Positions 56,642-64,000 of a stretch of 64,000 bases of DNA are shown in pieces; the first letter of the stretch is position 1, and each line of letters starts with the position of its first letter. The notes under the pieces are model-generated. The model saw only the letters and a list, made by a program, of their open reading frames with translations, had not been told where the DNA came from and did not search any database. A program made the position numbers and the translations under genes. The DNA comes from Clostridium sp. (GTDB lineage Bacteria; Bacillota; Clostridia; Oscillospirales; Acutalibacteraceae), in the NCBI GenBank assembly GCA_023663865.1, contig JAMPGU010000005.1, positions 21,564 to 85,563 of the forward strand, read 5' to 3'.

Positions 56642-57635
56642 AAATTTGTGCTTGCTGAACTCTGCCTCAGGTGATGAAAGCAGTGTCAGAGATTATATTA
56701 TTAATGAAATTAAGGATTTTTGCGATTATCATATTGACAGTCTTGGCTCAATCATTGCATTTAAAAAAGGCTTGAAGGTGCCGGCGAATAAGGTTATGCT
56801 TTGTGCGCATATGGATGAGGTAGGCTTTATCATAACGGATATTACGGATGACGGTTATCTGAAATTCAGTGCTGTTGGCGGAATTGACAGTAAGGTTATT
56901 GTCAGCAGAGGCGTAACAGTTAATGGCTTGAATGGTGTAATCGGACTAAAGCCTGTGCATTTACTGGGTAATGATGAAAAGAGCAAGTCACCAAGTATTA
57001 AAGAGCTTTATATTGATATTGGTGCAGCCAATAAAGAGGATGCACTGAAATATATTCAGCCCGGAGATTATGCTTATTTCAGCAGTGATTATTATGAATT
57101 CGGGGATGGCTATATTAAATCGAAAGCACTTGATGACAGAATCGGATGTATGCTTTTGATAGAACTTATTAAAAATGATTTAGAATATGACACCTATTTT
57201 TGCTTCAATGTTCAGGAGGAGGTTGGACTCAGAGGTGCAGCCTGTACTTCCTATGCTGTTCAGCCTGATATTTCCATTGTTTTGGAAGCAACTACTGCTG
57301 CGGATTTGTGCGGTGTAACCGGTGGTGACCGCGTATGTGTGCTTGGAGAAGGTGGTGTTGTATCCTTTATGGACGGAAGAACGATATATGATAAAGACCT
57401 ATATAATCTGGCCTTCAATATCGCCAAGGAAAATAATATAAAGATTCAGACAAAGACAGCGGTTGCCGGAGGAAATGATGCCGGTATAATTCAAACCAGC
57501 GGAAAAGGCAGCAGAGTAATGGCAATATCTTTACCCTGCAGATACATTCATTCAGGTGCATCTGTAGTAAAGCAGAGTGATATTGACGAAACAAGAAAAT
57601 TAATAAAGGCAGTTATGACAAAAATATATGATTAA
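56634..57635 (+). CDS. M42 family metallopeptidase (second copy)
   Basis: A 333-residue M42 peptidase paralogous to the gene before it: MLCAHMDEVGFI, SKALDDRIGC, NVQEEVGLRGA, and RYIHSGASVVKQSDI in the same order. Ribosome binding site AGGTGA; overlaps the first copy by 8 nt and the GNAT gene by 8 nt. Tandem copies suggest a mixed or paired complex with different peptide preferences, an inference. Confidence 0.92.
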   Translation: MLKNLCLLNSASGDESSVRDYIINEIKDFCDYHIDSLGSIIAFKKGLKVPANKVMLCAHMDEVGFIITDITDDGYLKFSAVGGIDSKVIVSRGVTVNGLNGVIGLKPVHLLGNDEKSKSPSIKELYIDIGAANKEDALKYIQPGDYAYFSSDYYEFGDGYIKSKALDDRIGCMLLIELIKNDLEYDTYFCFNVQEEVGLRGAACTSYAVQPDISIVLEATTAADLCGVTGGDRVCVLGEGGVVSFMDGRTIYDKDLYNLAFNIAKENNIKIQTKTAVAGGNDAGIIQTSGKGSRVMAISLPCRYIHSGASVVKQSDIDETRKLIKAVMTKIYD

Positions 57636-58347
57636 AATTGTTGATGATGAAGCCTGCATTTATGCCTTTGATAAAACAGATTTGTTTTCTATTAGAATTA
57701 AAGCATTGCTTAAATCCTATGGAACCTCCTATGATTTTGCATCGTTTTATGTACAATATATTGACAGTCATATAACAGCTGTTCTCTCCAAGCTTGATAA
57801 TGATTTTACAGTATCCTATACCGATGATGCTGATATAAATGAAATATGGGAATTTGTCAATGTTATAGGTTATAATTCCGTATTGTGCGATTATAATTTT
57901 TCTACAGATGGAGCATTTGATTGGGGAGATATTATGGTTACAAAATCCAAAACTGAAATTTTTATTCCTTATACAGAACTGGATGAATTTCCCAAGCTGA
58001 TGGATTTATTTAATTATAATGATTATGATGCAGCTGATTTTGAGTCATGGTACGTTGATATAAGTCACCGAGTAAGACATAATACTGCAAAGGCATATAC
58101 ACTAAAGGTTAATGATGAAATTATTTCCAGCGGCATTTTTTCATCCATATATAACAACGATGCTGTTTTGACAGCTGTTCAGACTGAGCCGCAGTTCAGA
58201 CGTATGGGTTACGGATCTGCACTTGTTTCAGCCATGATTGGTGATATCAAGGGTAAGGTTTACTTAATGCGGGAGCATAATAAAAATGAAGAATTTTATA
58301 AAAAGCTGGGATTTATAAATATAGGAAAATGGAGAATGTATAAATGA
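57628..58347 (+). CDS. GNAT family N-acetyltransferase
   Basis: A 239-residue protein with a C-terminal GNAT domain: the acetyl-CoA loop FRRMGYGSAL near residue 192 and a terminal FYKKLGFINIGKWRMYK. The N-terminal 140 residues are less conserved. The substrate is unknown. Overlaps on both sides (8 and 4 nt). Confidence 0.8.
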   Translation: MIKIVDDEACIYAFDKTDLFSIRIKALLKSYGTSYDFASFYVQYIDSHITAVLSKLDNDFTVSYTDDADINEIWEFVNVIGYNSVLCDYNFSTDGAFDWGDIMVTKSKTEIFIPYTELDEFPKLMDLFNYNDYDAADFESWYVDISHRVRHNTAKAYTLKVNDEIISSGIFSSIYNNDAVLTAVQTEPQFRRMGYGSALVSAMIGDIKGKVYLMREHNKNEEFYKKLGFINIGKWRMYK

Positions 58348-59606
58348 TTCCTTTTTTTGAAATCAGTGAAAAAGTTGAAAATGCATCAAACAAGGCTATG
58401 CACAAATGCAAAGCACAATTTGACAGTATTGATGAAATAACGGAATATAATCAATTAAAGGTGCAAAAGGCATTTATTAATCATGGTATTTCCGAGACAC
58501 ATTTCGGTACAAGCACAGGATATGGCTATGGTGACAGAGGCCGAGAGGCACTGGATTTGGTTTGGGCCGATATATTCGGTGCTGAGGAAGCACTGGTCAG
58601 ACATAATTTTACCTGCGGAACACACACACTTGCAACTGCATTATTTGGTGTGCTGAGACCGAATGACGAGATGCTTTGTGTAACCGGTACACCATATGAT
58701 ACAATACATAATGTTATTGGTATTACCGGCGAAAATATGGGCTCATTAAAGGACTTTGGTGTGAAATACAGTGAGGTGCCATTAAAGAATGACAGACTCG
58801 ATTACAGTGCCATTGAAGCGTCTATAACAGATAAAACAACTATGGTTTACATTCAGAGGAGCAGGGGATACGAGCTGCGTCCGAGTCTCTCGGTTGATGA
58901 GATAGGGAAAGTATGCAGTATTGCCAAAAAGAAAAATCCAAACGTGATTGTTATGGTTGACAACTGCTACGGCGAATTTGTTGAAAAAAAAGAGCCTACA
59001 GAGGTTGGTGCCGATTTGATTGCAGGCTCACTTATTAAAAATGCCGGCGGCGGTATTGCAACAACCGGTGGATATATCGCTGGCAGAGCCGATTTAGTTG
59101 AGAAGTGTGCTTACAGGCTAACTGCACAGGGCTTGGGCAAGGAGGTTGGAGCAACCCTTGGTATGAACAGGGAGCTCTTTATGGGATTATTCTTTGCACC
59201 GCATACAGTGGGTGAAGCTCTCAAAAGTGCGGTTTATATTGCTGCATTATTTGAAGATTTCGGATATGCTGTAACACCTAAATTTAATGAGACCAGGCAT
59301 GATATTGTTCAGTCCTTAGGTCTTGAAAATGCGGAAAGTCTTGTTGCTTTTTGTCAGGGAATTCAGAGCGGAAGTCCTATTGACAGCTTCGTACTGCCTG
59401 AGCCATGGGATATGCCCGGATATGACAGCAAGGTTGTAATGGCAGCCGGTGCTTTTACGCTTGGCTCATCTATTGAGCTTTCGGCAGATGCACCAATACG
59501 TGAGCCATATTATGCATGGATTCAAGGCGGTCTCAACTTTCACAGTGCAAAAATTTGTGCAAATCTTGCTGCACAGCAAATGGAAAATAAAGGATTGTTA
59601 AAATGA
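58344..59606 (+). CDS. Methionine gamma-lyase family PLP protein (aluminium-resistance/YnbB type)
   Basis: A 420-residue PLP enzyme of the family named for aluminium resistance, related to cystathionine and methionine lyases. Visible: GYGYGDRGREALDLVWAD, RHNFTCGTHTLATALFGV, and the cofactor lysine in GSLIKNAGGGIATTGG. Its true reaction is unknown. Overlaps the neighbours by 4 nt on each side. Confidence 0.88.
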   Translation: MIPFFEISEKVENASNKAMHKCKAQFDSIDEITEYNQLKVQKAFINHGISETHFGTSTGYGYGDRGREALDLVWADIFGAEEALVRHNFTCGTHTLATALFGVLRPNDEMLCVTGTPYDTIHNVIGITGENMGSLKDFGVKYSEVPLKNDRLDYSAIEASITDKTTMVYIQRSRGYELRPSLSVDEIGKVCSIAKKKNPNVIVMVDNCYGEFVEKKEPTEVGADLIAGSLIKNAGGGIATTGGYIAGRADLVEKCAYRLTAQGLGKEVGATLGMNRELFMGLFFAPHTVGEALKSAVYIAALFEDFGYAVTPKFNETRHDIVQSLGLENAESLVAFCQGIQSGSPIDSFVLPEPWDMPGYDSKVVMAAGAFTLGSSIELSADAPIREPYYAWIQGGLNFHSAKICANLAAQQMENKGLLK

Positions 59607-60325
59607 GTGAATATAATTTTTCAGGTATCAAGCCTGAATCAATAGAGCTGTTATGTGAAAATCGTTTTCACGATTCAAAGGCTTTTTATGAAGAACACAA
59701 AGAGGAGCTCAAGCAGGGTATTACTGTACCTATGCGCCAGATTATGCTGGATTTAAGTGAGCTTATGTGTGATATTGATGATAAGATGATGACTGACCCT
59801 GTGCGCTCCGTCTCAAGAATTTATCGTGATACACGCGGAAATCGGAATAAGATTAAGTACAGAGAAAATATGTGGATGTTCTTTAGAAGATACAAAAATG
59901 AATATCCGGGGGCACCATTCTATTATTTTGAATTTTTCCCAAACAGCTTTGGCTACGGGCTTGTTTTTTGGCTGTGGCGGCCAACATATTTTAAGGTTGT
60001 TCATCAGCAAATATTAAAGCATCCTGACAGGTGGCTGGATGCTGTTAAGGCTTGCGAGGAGGCAGGTTTTGCTTATGACTGCAGTGACGAATACAAAAAG
60101 GATATGTATCCCGACGCACCTGAGGAGCTGAAGCCATATCTAAAGGCAAAAAATATGTCCTTTTCTTACAATTCCTTTGACTTAAACAGAATCAATACCC
60201 CTGCGCTAATTGATGAATTGAAGCTGGCATTTGATATTGCCAGACCTATGTATGAGTTTTTTGCAGATTGCTATGACATATTAATAGCAGAGGGACTCAT
60301 TAAACCGGAAGATTACAACAGATAA
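59603..60325 (+). CDS. DUF2461 domain-containing protein
   Basis: A 240-residue protein of the DUF2461 family, recognisable by the FYEEHKEELKQ, SRIYRDTRGNRNKIKYRENMW-type core and a central FFPNSFGYG. No function is known. It ends the ligA-murD run and is followed by a terminator. Confidence 0.85.
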   Translation: MSEYNFSGIKPESIELLCENRFHDSKAFYEEHKEELKQGITVPMRQIMLDLSELMCDIDDKMMTDPVRSVSRIYRDTRGNRNKIKYRENMWMFFRRYKNEYPGAPFYYFEFFPNSFGYGLVFWLWRPTYFKVVHQQILKHPDRWLDAVKACEEAGFAYDCSDEYKKDMYPDAPEELKPYLKAKNMSFSYNSFDLNRINTPALIDELKLAFDIARPMYEFFADCYDILIAEGLIKPEDYNR

Positions 60326-60331
60326 TAATAA

Positions 60332-60370
60332 AAGCAGCCTTAAATAATCAAAATACAAGGCTGTTTTTTT
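60332..60370 (+). terminator. Terminator after the DUF2461 gene
   Basis: CAGCCTT (60335-60341) pairs with AAGGCTG (60357-60363), then TTTTTTT. Confidence 0.8.
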
Positions 60371-60400
60371 AGATATAATTGCTGGAAATAGGGTGATGTT

Positions 60401-63400
60401 TTGCTGGAGTTTGTTCTTGCCAGATCCGGCTATGGAAAAAGTGAATATGTATTTCGAAATATAAAAGAGCTGATTCGTAATCATAATGACAATATTCTTC
60501 TCATTACGCCTGAGCAGTACTCCTTTGTAGCGGAAAGAAGGCTTTTAACGGACTTAGGTGAGGATGGTATCAGATATGTAGAAAACTCATCATTCAGCCG
60601 TATTTCCGACAATGTCAGGAGAGAATTCGGAGGCAATACGCTGCCTGTTTTATCAAAGGGTGCTAAAGCTGTTCTAATGATGAGAGCTATCGAAAATATT
60701 AAAGACAGCCTGCTTCTGTTTAACAAAAGGCTTGATGCATTATCCTTTGTAAGCTCCATGATTAAAATTTGTGATGAGATGAAATCCTGCAATTTAAGTG
60801 CATCTCAAATTGTGGAAATGTCATCTAATATTGATAACGATGTGCTGAAAAGAAAATTATCAGATATAGCAACAATTATGAATGCCTATGAGATGCAAAT
60901 TGCCAGCAGGTACAATGACCCTGCCGATGAACTGACAAGGCTCTATCAGCAAATAAAGGATGCCGGCTATTTTAAAAATAAATACGTATTTATAGACGGC
61001 TTTAATGGGTTTGTAGCGCAGGAATATAAAATTCTTGAATTAATAATCAAAGAAGCTGAAAAGGTTGTTATTACCTTATGTACGGACAATCCGGATATGG
61101 AAGACAGCTTCAGCCTGTTCAGCTACGTTAATCGTTCGGCAAACATTATAAAGAAAATTGCTTTGAAGGCTGATATAGAAATTTCATATAAAACCCTTGA
61201 TTTAAATTATCGAGCAAAAAATAACGATATTAAGCTGGCAGAGGAAAACATCTTTTGTGATATCAGTACAAGTAAAAAGACTGCCGAAAACATTAAAATA
61301 TACGCTGCAAAAAGCATTACGGATGAATGTGCAAATACGGCACGAGAAATCAGAAGGCTTCTGCGTGCCGGCTATAGGGCGAAGGACATTGCAATCATTG
61401 CACGTAATATTGACACGTACCGAGATGAGCTTTCAGCTGTATTCAAAAAATATGATGTGCCTTTCTTTTATGATGAACGAGAGAGCATTAAAACACAGCC
61501 CCTTGTTGTATTTATTGAATATCTTTTAAGATGTGTAAATTATTCTTTCAGAAGTGATGATATTCTCAGTTTAGCTAAAACAGGGCTGACACCATTGTGT
61601 GATGAGGAACTGAACCATCTGGAAAATTACATATATATGTGGAATATAAACGGTCTCAAATGGACAAAGGAATTTGAAAATTCCACAAAAGGCTTTACCA
61701 GTGAAATGAATGAGCAGGACAGAAAAAATCTTGCTGGCATTAATCAAGCAAGAGAGACCTTGATTACACCGCTCTTAAAATTCAAAAATGCTGTTAAGGG
61801 TGCATCTTCAAAGGAGATCTGCGCCCAGATTTACTACACCTTAATTAACTTTGGTGCAGACAAAAAAATTCAGGAAAATGCAGTAAATCTTGCAAAATTA
61901 AATAAGCATTCCTTGGCAGAGGAGCAGGGGAGAGTCTGGGATTTGGTTATGGAAATCCTTAACCAGCTGCCAATAACTTTGGGTGAAGAGAAAATCAAAT
62001 TAAAGGATTTTGCAAAAATTTTTTCTATGGTTATCAGTACAGAGGATTTGGGTACCCTTCCTGCCGGTATTGATAATGTTCAGTTCGGTCAGGCCGACAG
62101 AATAAGAACAGACAACCCTAAGGTTGTATTTATACTCGGAGCCAATGAGGGTGTATTTCCGCAAAGCGTGTCAAGCGGCGGATTGCTGTCTGAAAATGAC
62201 AGACGCATACTTCTTGATAACGATTTTAAGCTGTATTCTTACGGAGAGATACTGAATTTGCAAGAGCGCTATTTTGCTTATATGGCTTGCTCTGCAGCAA
62301 GTGAAAGCATCTTTGTGTCCTACCTTAATAATTCCGGAAAGGACGGCTCGCCGTCAGAAATTGTTACATCACTCAAATCCATATTTGCTATTAAGGAATA
62401 TACAAGTGCCGATATCCGTGATATTGATTTGATTGAAACAAGGGAAAATTCTATTGAACTGATGAGTGAAAGGTATCTCTATAATACGGAATTTTATTCA
62501 TCACTTAAAGAATATTTCAAGAATGACAGCAGATTTAAAACAATTCAGGATTTAGTTGAAAATAAAGATATTGCAATAAAAAACAAAGAGCTTGCAACCT
62601 CTTTGTTCAGCTACAACATGTATGTTTCAGCCTCTCGTGTAGAGGATTTTTATAATTGCGCTTTTCGCTATTTCTGCAAATTTGGTTTGGGAGCAAGACC
62701 GAGAGTGAAAGCCGAAATCAATCCTATGCAGAGAGGTACATTGATTCACTACGTGCTTGAAATGATACTGTCTACAGTTGGCAGTAAGGGCTTGTCAGAA
62801 ATGACTGTGGCACAGCAAATAGCATTGGTTGATCAATACACATCAGACTATTTTACAAATGAAATGGGTAATGTTTCTGATTTATCATTACGATTTAAAT
62901 ATAACTACAAAAGACTTTCAAAATTAATATATGCTGTGGTGAATAATCTGGCCGCTGAATTTGCTGACTGTGATTTTGAAGCCAAGGCTTTTGAGCTTAC
63001 CATTGATAAGGACGGTCAGGTTAAGCCTGAGGTGCTTTCTCTTGATGATGGCGGAAGCATCCAAATCAGAGGCTCTATTGACAGAGTTGATACTTACGAA
63101 AATGATGGTAAACGTTTCGTTCGTGTTGTTGATTATAAATCCGGAAGTAAAGATTTTTCATTATCGGATATTATGAGCGGACTTAATCTGCAAATGTTTA
63201 TTTATCTATTTTCACTCTGTGCGGATAAAACAGCCAAGCTGACCGGAACACCGGCAGGTGTACTGTATATGCATGCTTCCCGCAATATGTTTAGATTTGA
63301 CTCTAAAAGAGATGCTCAGAGCAATATATCTAATGAAGAGCAAAGCTCATTTAAAATGAAAGGAATCGTTCTTGCTGACGAAAACGGAACAATTCCGCAA

Positions 63401-63748
63401 GCTATGGAGCATGAGCTCAGCGGTAAGCATATTCCTGTAAAAATGAAAGCCAACGGTGATTTGACAGGTAAATTAGCCAGTCTTGAGGAGCTTGGAATTA
63501 TTCATAAAAAAATTAACCAGCTTGTTGCTGAAATGGGTATGGAGCTTCATATGGGTCATATTGCCCAAAATCCCATTAAGAATAATCATCATAAATCAAC
63601 CTGCGATTATTGCGATTACAAGGATGTTTGTGCGAACAAACGAATGATTGATAATCGAATCGGTTTTGATATGAAGGATGACGAGGTTATGGACAAATTA
63701 AAAAAGGAGTTTATACAAGATGCCGCAATGGACACCACAACAGAATAA
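60401..63748 (+). CDS. addB: ATP-dependent helicase/nuclease subunit AddB
   Basis: Subunit of the AddAB enzyme that processes double-strand breaks. 1115 residues. N-terminal Walker A-like [10 protein letters not shown]-terminal nuclease domain with VVDYKSGSK. The iron-sulfur cysteines are C753, C1068, C1071 and C1077, the spacing seen in Bacillus AddB. TTG start after AGGGTGA. The end overlaps addA by 29 nt. Confidence 0.95.
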   Translation: MLEFVLARSGYGKSEYVFRNIKELIRNHNDNILLITPEQYSFVAERRLLTDLGEDGIRYVENSSFSRISDNVRREFGGNTLPVLSKGAKAVLMMRAIENIKDSLLLFNKRLDALSFVSSMIKICDEMKSCNLSASQIVEMSSNIDNDVLKRKLSDIATIMNAYEMQIASRYNDPADELTRLYQQIKDAGYFKNKYVFIDGFNGFVAQEYKILELIIKEAEKVVITLCTDNPDMEDSFSLFSYVNRSANIIKKIALKADIEISYKTLDLNYRAKNNDIKLAEENIFCDISTSKKTAENIKIYAAKSITDECANTAREIRRLLRAGYRAKDIAIIARNIDTYRDELSAVFKKYDVPFFYDERESIKTQPLVVFIEYLLRCVNYSFRSDDILSLAKTGLTPLCDEELNHLENYIYMWNINGLKWTKEFENSTKGFTSEMNEQDRKNLAGINQARETLITPLLKFKNAVKGASSKEICAQIYYTLINFGADKKIQENAVNLAKLNKHSLAEEQGRVWDLVMEILNQLPITLGEEKIKLKDFAKIFSMVISTEDLGTLPAGIDNVQFGQADRIRTDNPKVVFILGANEGVFPQSVSSGGLLSENDRRILLDNDFKLYSYGEILNLQERYFAYMACSAASESIFVSYLNNSGKDGSPSEIVTSLKSIFAIKEYTSADIRDIDLIETRENSIELMSERYLYNTEFYSSLKEYFKNDSRFKTIQDLVENKDIAIKNKELATSLFSYNMYVSASRVEDFYNCAFRYFCKFGLGARPRVKAEINPMQRGTLIHYVLEMILSTVGSKGLSEMTVAQQIALVDQYTSDYFTNEMGNVSDLSLRFKYNYKRLSKLIYAVVNNLAAEFADCDFEAKAFELTIDKDGQVKPEVLSLDDGGSIQIRGSIDRVDTYENDGKRFVRVVDYKSGSKDFSLSDIMSGLNLQMFIYLFSLCADKTAKLTGTPAGVLYMHASRNMFRFDSKRDAQSNISNEEQSSFKMKGIVLADENGTIPQAMEHELSGKHIPVKMKANGDLTGKLASLEELGIIHKKINQLVAEMGMELHMGHIAQNPIKNNHHKSTCDYCDYKDVCANKRMIDNRIGFDMKDDEVMDKLKKEFIQDAAMDTTTE

Positions 63749-64000
63749 TGCAATCACTGCACGTGACAGAAATATTCTTGTCAGTGCCGCTGCCGGCTCA
63801 GGTAAAACCGCAGTTCTTGTTGAACGAGTTATAAGAATGGTTACCGATAAGGACAATCCCGTTAATCTCGACAGTCTTTTGGTGGTTACATTTACCAATG
63901 CTGCTGCAGCTGAAATGCGTTTTAGAATTTCAAAATCCTTAAATGACTTAATTAAAAAATTTCCAAATGATGTTTTTTACAAGAAACAGCTGTCCCTGCT
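63720..64000 (+). CDS. addA: ATP-dependent helicase/nuclease subunit AddA (partial)
   Basis: First 93 codons only; the gene continues past the end of the window. Starts [12 protein letters not shown] after AAAAAGGAG; Walker A AAAGSGKT at 23-30 and the [12 protein letters not shown] helicase motif Ia are visible. It overlaps addB by 29 nt, the standard addBA arrangement. Confidence 0.95.
   Translation, partial: MPQWTPQQNNAITARDRNILVSAAAGSGKTAVLVERVIRMVTDKDNPVNLDSLLVVTFTNAAAAEMRFRISKSLNDLIKKFPNDVFYKKQLSL

Overview
The window reads as a stretch of the core chromosome of an AT-rich, spore-forming member of the Clostridia, most like the Ruminococcaceae/Oscillospiraceae. The evidence is a complete spoIIIAA-AH operon, spoIIID, strong AGGAGG-type ribosome binding sites with many TTG and GTG starts, bacillus/clostridia-type gene neighbourhoods (rplS-rbgA-rnhB, tig-clpP-clpX-lon-ysxC, spoIIIA-asp23-nusB-xseAB-ispA-dxs-tlyA-nadK-argR-recN, addBA), and a SAM-I riboswitch before metK. 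No insertion sequences, prophage genes, integrases or CRISPR arrays were seen, and no broken genes. All assignments rest on reading motifs by eye; no database search was run.

Layout. 1-5.1 kb: a radical SAM pair, then rplS, rbgA, rnhB and yraN (ribosome assembly and nucleic-acid housekeeping). 5.1-7.6 kb: thrC, a minus-strand DUF1540 cysteine-rich small protein, and a metallophosphoesterase. 7.6-15.3 kb: a protein quality-control block (tig, clpP, clpX, lon) with ysxC and a lysA-like decarboxylase. 15.4-17.3 kb: a YerC-type regulator, a methyltransferase and Hsp33. 17.4-17.8 kb: five tRNA genes (Val, Asp, Phe, Gly, Cys). 18.0-23.5 kb: an L-arabinose operon (kinase, araA, araD) with a 16-bp perfect palindrome between its promoter and first gene, ending in a secreted VanW-domain protein. 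23.5-27.7 kb: minus-strand genes for a YczE-type membrane protein, a lipoprotein with an HExxH motif, and a dehydratase/epimerase fused to a zinc ribbon. 27.8-29.2 kb: SAM riboswitch and metK. 29.2-35.4 kb: minus-strand proC, spoIIID, an anchored small protein, prs and a large YfhO-type membrane protein.

35.5-49.9 kb is a long plus-strand run of tightly packed, often overlapping genes. It follows the Bacillus subtilis order, with differences: no accBC after spoIIIAH, a TsaD/M22-like gene where folD would be, and no spoIVB-spo0A after recN. 50.0-60.3 kb: tyrS, then ligA, an unknown membrane protein, murD, two M42 aminopeptidases, a GNAT acetyltransferase, a methionine gamma-lyase-like PLP enzyme and a DUF2461 protein. 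From ligA on, most of these overlap by 4-8 nt, so they look like one operon. 60.4-64 kb: addB and the first 93 codons of addA, which runs off the end.

Taken together this is mainly housekeeping: translation, proteolysis, isoprenoid, NADP, SAM and PRPP supply, DNA repair, plus sporulation and arabinose use. The less ordinary features are a candidate forespore (sigma-G type) promoter on the DUF1540 gene, a compact sigma-E-type promoter and TTG start on spoIIID, the operator-like palindrome of the ara operon, the VanW repeat protein attached to that operon, and several domain fusions or uncharacterised proteins described below. I did not find a convincing new multi-gene system.
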